Shown: in pieces, positions 13,944-16,025 of the stretch
Layout: the number at the start of each line of letters is the position of its first letter
Numbering within the stretch: position 1 is the stretch's first letter
Source of the DNA: Actinomycetes bacterium
GTDB taxonomy: Bacteria; Actinomycetota; Acidimicrobiia; Acidimicrobiales; Microtrichaceae
Direction: 5' to 3'
Assembly (NCBI GenBank): GCA_023437745.1
Contig: JAEZFI010000107.1
Location: 1 to 16,025, forward strand
DNA length: 16,025 nt
The notes under the pieces: model-generated
The model's input: the letters and a program-made list of their open reading frames with translations, nothing else
Database searches by the model: none
What the model was told of the DNA's origin: nothing
Made by a program: the position numbers and the translations under genes

Positions 13944-14816
13944 GTGCTCGGATCCAACCCACCCTCACTCACCGGCCGGCGCGTCCTGATCACCGGCGCC
14001 GCCCGTGGCATCGGCGCCGCCTTGGCCCGGCGCCTCCACGAACGCGGCGCACGCGTCGCCGTGATCGGGCTCGAGCCCGACCTGCTCGCAGAGGTCGCCC
14101 GCTCGTGCGGCGACGCACCGTGGCGCTCGTGCGACGTCAGCGACCGGGCGCAGGTGGAACGCGCCGTCGACGAGGTCGTGGCCGAGCTCGGCGGCCTCGA
14201 CGTCGTCGTGGCCAACGCCGGCATCGCTGCGCAGCTCCCCCTCGTCGGTGGCGACCCGGCGGTGATGGAGCGCACGCTCTCCGTCAACGTCCTCGGGGTG
14301 TACTACACGCTCCGGGCCGCGGGCCCGCACATCAGCCATCGCGACGGCTACGCCCTCGCCATCTCGTCGCTCGCCGCCGCCGTCCACCTCCCGCTCCTCG
14401 GCGCCTACTCGGCCTCGAAGGCCGCGGTCGAAGCCCTCGGCGACACCCTGCGCGCCGAGCTGCGCCCCTCCGGCGCCCGGGTCGGCGTCGCCTACTTCGC
14501 CGAGCTCGACACCGACATGACCAGCCGTGGCTTCGGCACCCAGGCCGCCGCAGCGTTGACGCACGGAGGAGCGGCGGCGTTCTCCCGGGTGGCGCCGCTC
14601 CGGCTGGGCATCGACGCGCTCGAGGCGGGGATCGCACGCCGCTCGCGTCGCGTGGTGGCGCCGCGCTGGGCCGCCCTGGTGATCCCGTTCCGCGGGGTGG
14701 CGCAGCAGGTCGTCGAGCTCGCCACCCGCCGGAGGCTCGCCGAGGCGCTGGACATCGCCCGATCCGAGCGGGCCCCGCTCACGACCGAGCAGCCCGACGA
14801 GGCGGCGGCATCGTGA
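13944..14816 (+). CDS. Short-chain dehydrogenase/reductase (classical SDR)
   Basis: This 290-residue cytoplasmic NAD(P)-dependent oxidoreductase carries the classical SDR motifs. These are the cofactor loop TGAARGIG (17-24), the acidic cap CDVSD (63-67), NAG (91-93) and the catalytic tetrad Asn115, Ser142, Tyr155 and Lys159 (YSASK). The C-terminal region after about 190 is longer than in minimal SDRs. It includes a hydrophobic WAALVIPFRGVAQQVVE stretch, as in SDRs acting on lipid-like or steroid-like substrates. The residue after the second strand is not Asp (VAVIGLEPD), so the NADH/NADPH preference is unclear. Start GTG 13944 has no ribosome binding site but follows a TACGGT -10 by six bases, implying a leaderless message. 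The stop overlaps the next start by four bases. It is the first gene of a three-gene operon and probably repressed through the 13895-13934 operator. Confidence 0.93.
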   Translation: MLGSNPPSLTGRRVLITGAARGIGAALARRLHERGARVAVIGLEPDLLAEVARSCGDAPWRSCDVSDRAQVERAVDEVVAELGGLDVVVANAGIAAQLPLVGGDPAVMERTLSVNVLGVYYTLRAAGPHISHRDGYALAISSLAAAVHLPLLGAYSASKAAVEALGDTLRAELRPSGARVGVAYFAELDTDMTSRGFGTQAAAALTHGGAAAFSRVAPLRLGIDALEAGIARRSRRVVAPRWAALVIPFRGVAQQVVELATRRRLAEALDIARSERAPLTTEQPDEAAAS

Positions 14817-15385
14817 CGGCCCCCCGGATCGGGCCAGGCGGACGCGCCGAGGTCGGCCTGATCACATGGACGCTCAGCGCGGTCGCCGGACGGCTGACCG
14901 GCACCCAGCCGCCCAACCTGTTCCTCACCTTCGGCCGGCACCGGTCGCTGTTCCGCGGATGGCTGCGCTTCGCCGGGCGGCTCATGCCGGGCGGCAAGCT
15001 GCCCCGCCGCGAGACCGAGCTGGTCATCCTGCGGGTGGCCCACCTCGCCCGCTGCGAGTACGAGTTCGAGCACCACGTGCGGCTCGGCGCCCGGGTCGGC
15101 GTCACGCCGGCCGACGTCGAACGGGTCGTCGAGGGGCCCGAGGCGCCCGGATGGTCGCCGCGCGAGCAGCTGATGCTCGACGCCGTCGACGCGCTGCACC
15201 GGGACCGGGACCTCGACGAGCGGACCTGGATCGCGTTGCGCACGCACCTCGACGAGCGGGAGCTGATCGAGCTGATCCTCCTCGCCGGCCACTACGAGAT
15301 GCTCGCGACGTTCGTGAACACACTGCGGATCCCCACGGACCGACCACGGGGCCACCGCGCACGCGGGGTGCCTGCGGGTGGCTGA
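14813..15385 (+). CDS. Carboxymuconolactone decarboxylase / AhpD-like family protein
   Basis: This 190-residue helical cytoplasmic protein has the CMD-family core RRETELVILRVAHLARCEYE followed by FEHHVRLGARVGVT, then a second helical part with LMLDAVDALHRDRDLDERTW and LIELILLAGHYEMLATFVNTL. Aligned to the AhpD catalytic pattern (Glu-x11-Cys-x2-Cys-x3-His), it keeps Glu69, Cys81 and His88, but the second cysteine is Glu84. A CxxC disulfide peroxidase mechanism is therefore not possible in the standard form. Start GTG 14813 overlaps the SDR stop (GTGA), giving translational coupling, and its stop lies inside the TetR gene. Partnership with the SDR suggests a role in catabolism of a cyclic or aromatic/alicyclic compound, or in redox protection. 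This is inference. Confidence 0.88.
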   Translation: MTAPRIGPGGRAEVGLITWTLSAVAGRLTGTQPPNLFLTFGRHRSLFRGWLRFAGRLMPGGKLPRRETELVILRVAHLARCEYEFEHHVRLGARVGVTPADVERVVEGPEAPGWSPREQLMLDAVDALHRDRDLDERTWIALRTHLDERELIELILLAGHYEMLATFVNTLRIPTDRPRGHRARGVPAGG

Positions 15386-16004
15386 CACGGCCCGCCATCC
15401 CCTCCCCCGCGGCCGCCACGGCCTCACACGCGAGGAGGTCGAGCGAGCGCAGCGCGACCGGATCCTGTGGGCGCTGGCCGAGGTCATGTCCCACAAGGGC
15501 TATGTCGCCACGTCCGTCGCCGACGTGATCAAGGCGGCCGGCGTCGGGCGCGAGACCTTCTACCAGCTGTTCTCGTCGAAGGCCGACTGCTTCACCCGCG
15601 CCTTCGACGCCGCCTCGGACGTGCTGCTGGGCACCCTGACCGACGGGACCCCCACCGGCGAGCCGGCCGAGCGCATCGACGCGGCGGTCGGCCTCTACCT
15701 CGAGACCCTCGCAGCGTTCCCGACGTTCGCCCGGCTGTTCCTCGTCGAGGTCTACGCCGCAGGACCGGAGGCCATGTCGGTCCGCGCCGAACGCCAGCGG
15801 ACGATCGCCCTGCGGCTGGCCGAGCTGGTCGGCGCCACCTCCGAGGCCGACCGCTTCGCCAGCGAGGCGCTGGTCGCCGGGATCGGCGCCATGGTCACCA
15901 TGCCCCTCGTCGACGGCGACCTCGAGGCCCTGCGGGCGCTGCGCCAGCCGATCACCGAGCTGGTGATGCGAACCCTGCTCCCCACCCCTCGTCCTGTCGC
16001 GTAG
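15378..16004 (+). CDS. TetR/AcrR family transcriptional regulator
   Basis: This 208-residue regulator has an N-terminal TetR helix-turn-helix: DRILWALAEVMSHKGYVATS then VADVIKAAGVGRETFYQLFSSKADCF (about 27-72), with the family's typical FYxxFxxKxDC ending. The C-terminal helical ligand-binding and dimer domain (about 80-200) is rich in Ala/Leu and would sense a small molecule. Start GTG 15378 overlaps the preceding stop by eight bases, with a GGGGTG site upstream. As the last gene of the SDR-CMD-TetR operon it is likely autoregulatory, acting on the 40-base inverted repeat between the esterase and SDR genes. A palindrome one base after the stop probably ends the transcript. Confidence 0.92.
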   Translation: MADTARHPLPRGRHGLTREEVERAQRDRILWALAEVMSHKGYVATSVADVIKAAGVGRETFYQLFSSKADCFTRAFDAASDVLLGTLTDGTPTGEPAERIDAAVGLYLETLAAFPTFARLFLVEVYAAGPEAMSVRAERQRTIALRLAELVGATSEADRFASEALVAGIGAMVTMPLVDGDLEALRALRQPITELVMRTLLPTPRPVA

Positions 16005-16005
16005 G

Positions 16006-16025
16006 GCGTGACGCCGGCGTCACGC
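16006..16025 (+). terminator. Palindromic hairpin after the TetR gene (at window edge)
   Basis: GCGTGACGCCGGCGTCACGC is a perfect 20-base palindrome starting one base past the TetR stop codon, able to form a GC-rich stem. It probably serves as an intrinsic-type terminator for the SDR-CMD-TetR operon. What follows, such as a T-run or a longer stem, is outside the window. Confidence 0.5.

Noticed and set aside
13885..13968. Esterase starts at ATG 13917 or ATG 13968
   Set aside because: Neither has a ribosome binding site or well-placed -10. They put the start inside or beyond the operator, while GTG 13884 follows TACCGT by seven bases and gives a normal signal peptide. Not fully excluded for 13917.
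1..16025. CRISPR arrays, tRNA/rRNA genes, insertion sequences, attachment sites
   Set aside because: No regularly spaced direct repeats, cloverleaf-like sequences, transposase motifs or terminal inverted repeats with target duplications were seen by eye.

Overview
The window is high-GC DNA with dense genes, many GTG starts, 4-8 base start/stop overlaps and long antisense shadow ORFs. No tRNA, rRNA, CRISPR array, transposase or integrase was seen. Codon use, the PAC2 protein, a strong TetR/SDR presence and LivH-LivM/MFS-Liv fusion transporters suggest an actinobacterium, possibly of the class Acidimicrobiia. The class placement is inference. I support 12 protein genes, one of them cut by the left edge.

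Layout. Bases 1-149 (minus) hold the N-terminus of an unrecognised protein. Next are a thioredoxin-TPR protein (357-1073, minus) and an ABC-F ATPase (1151-2782, minus). Facing away from these is a plus-strand pair: an aminoglycoside-phosphotransferase-fold kinase (2924-3988) and a PAC2-family protein (3999-4865). From 4964 to 11963 (minus) lies a complete branched-chain-amino-acid-type (Liv/HAAT) ABC transport locus. In transcription order it encodes a LivH-LivM fused permease, a 1004-residue protein joining a 12-helix MFS permease to LivF-type and LivG-type ATPases, and, after a hairpin and its own probable promoter, a membrane-anchored substrate-binding protein. A VOC/glyoxalase-fold gene (12099-12548, plus) overlaps tail-to-tail with a secreted esterase gene (12538-13884, minus). 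The right end is a plus-strand operon with overlapping genes: SDR oxidoreductase (13944-14816), carboxymuconolactone-decarboxylase/AhpD-like protein (14813-15385) and TetR regulator (15378-16004), closed by a palindromic hairpin.

The two most notable items are as follows. (1) The MFS-LivF-LivG triple fusion, translationally coupled to a LivH-LivM fusion, puts a secondary-carrier domain in the same polypeptide as both motors of an ABC importer. (2) A 40-base inverted repeat with perfect 18-base arms sits between the esterase and SDR genes. Near-symmetric -10 hexamers lie at its two ends, each 6-7 bases from a GTG start. This predicts a pair of divergent leaderless promoters under one operator, probably bound by the TetR encoded at the end of the SDR operon. 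A 20-base perfect palindrome also covers the start codon of the fused permease and could act as a translational or transcriptional switch.
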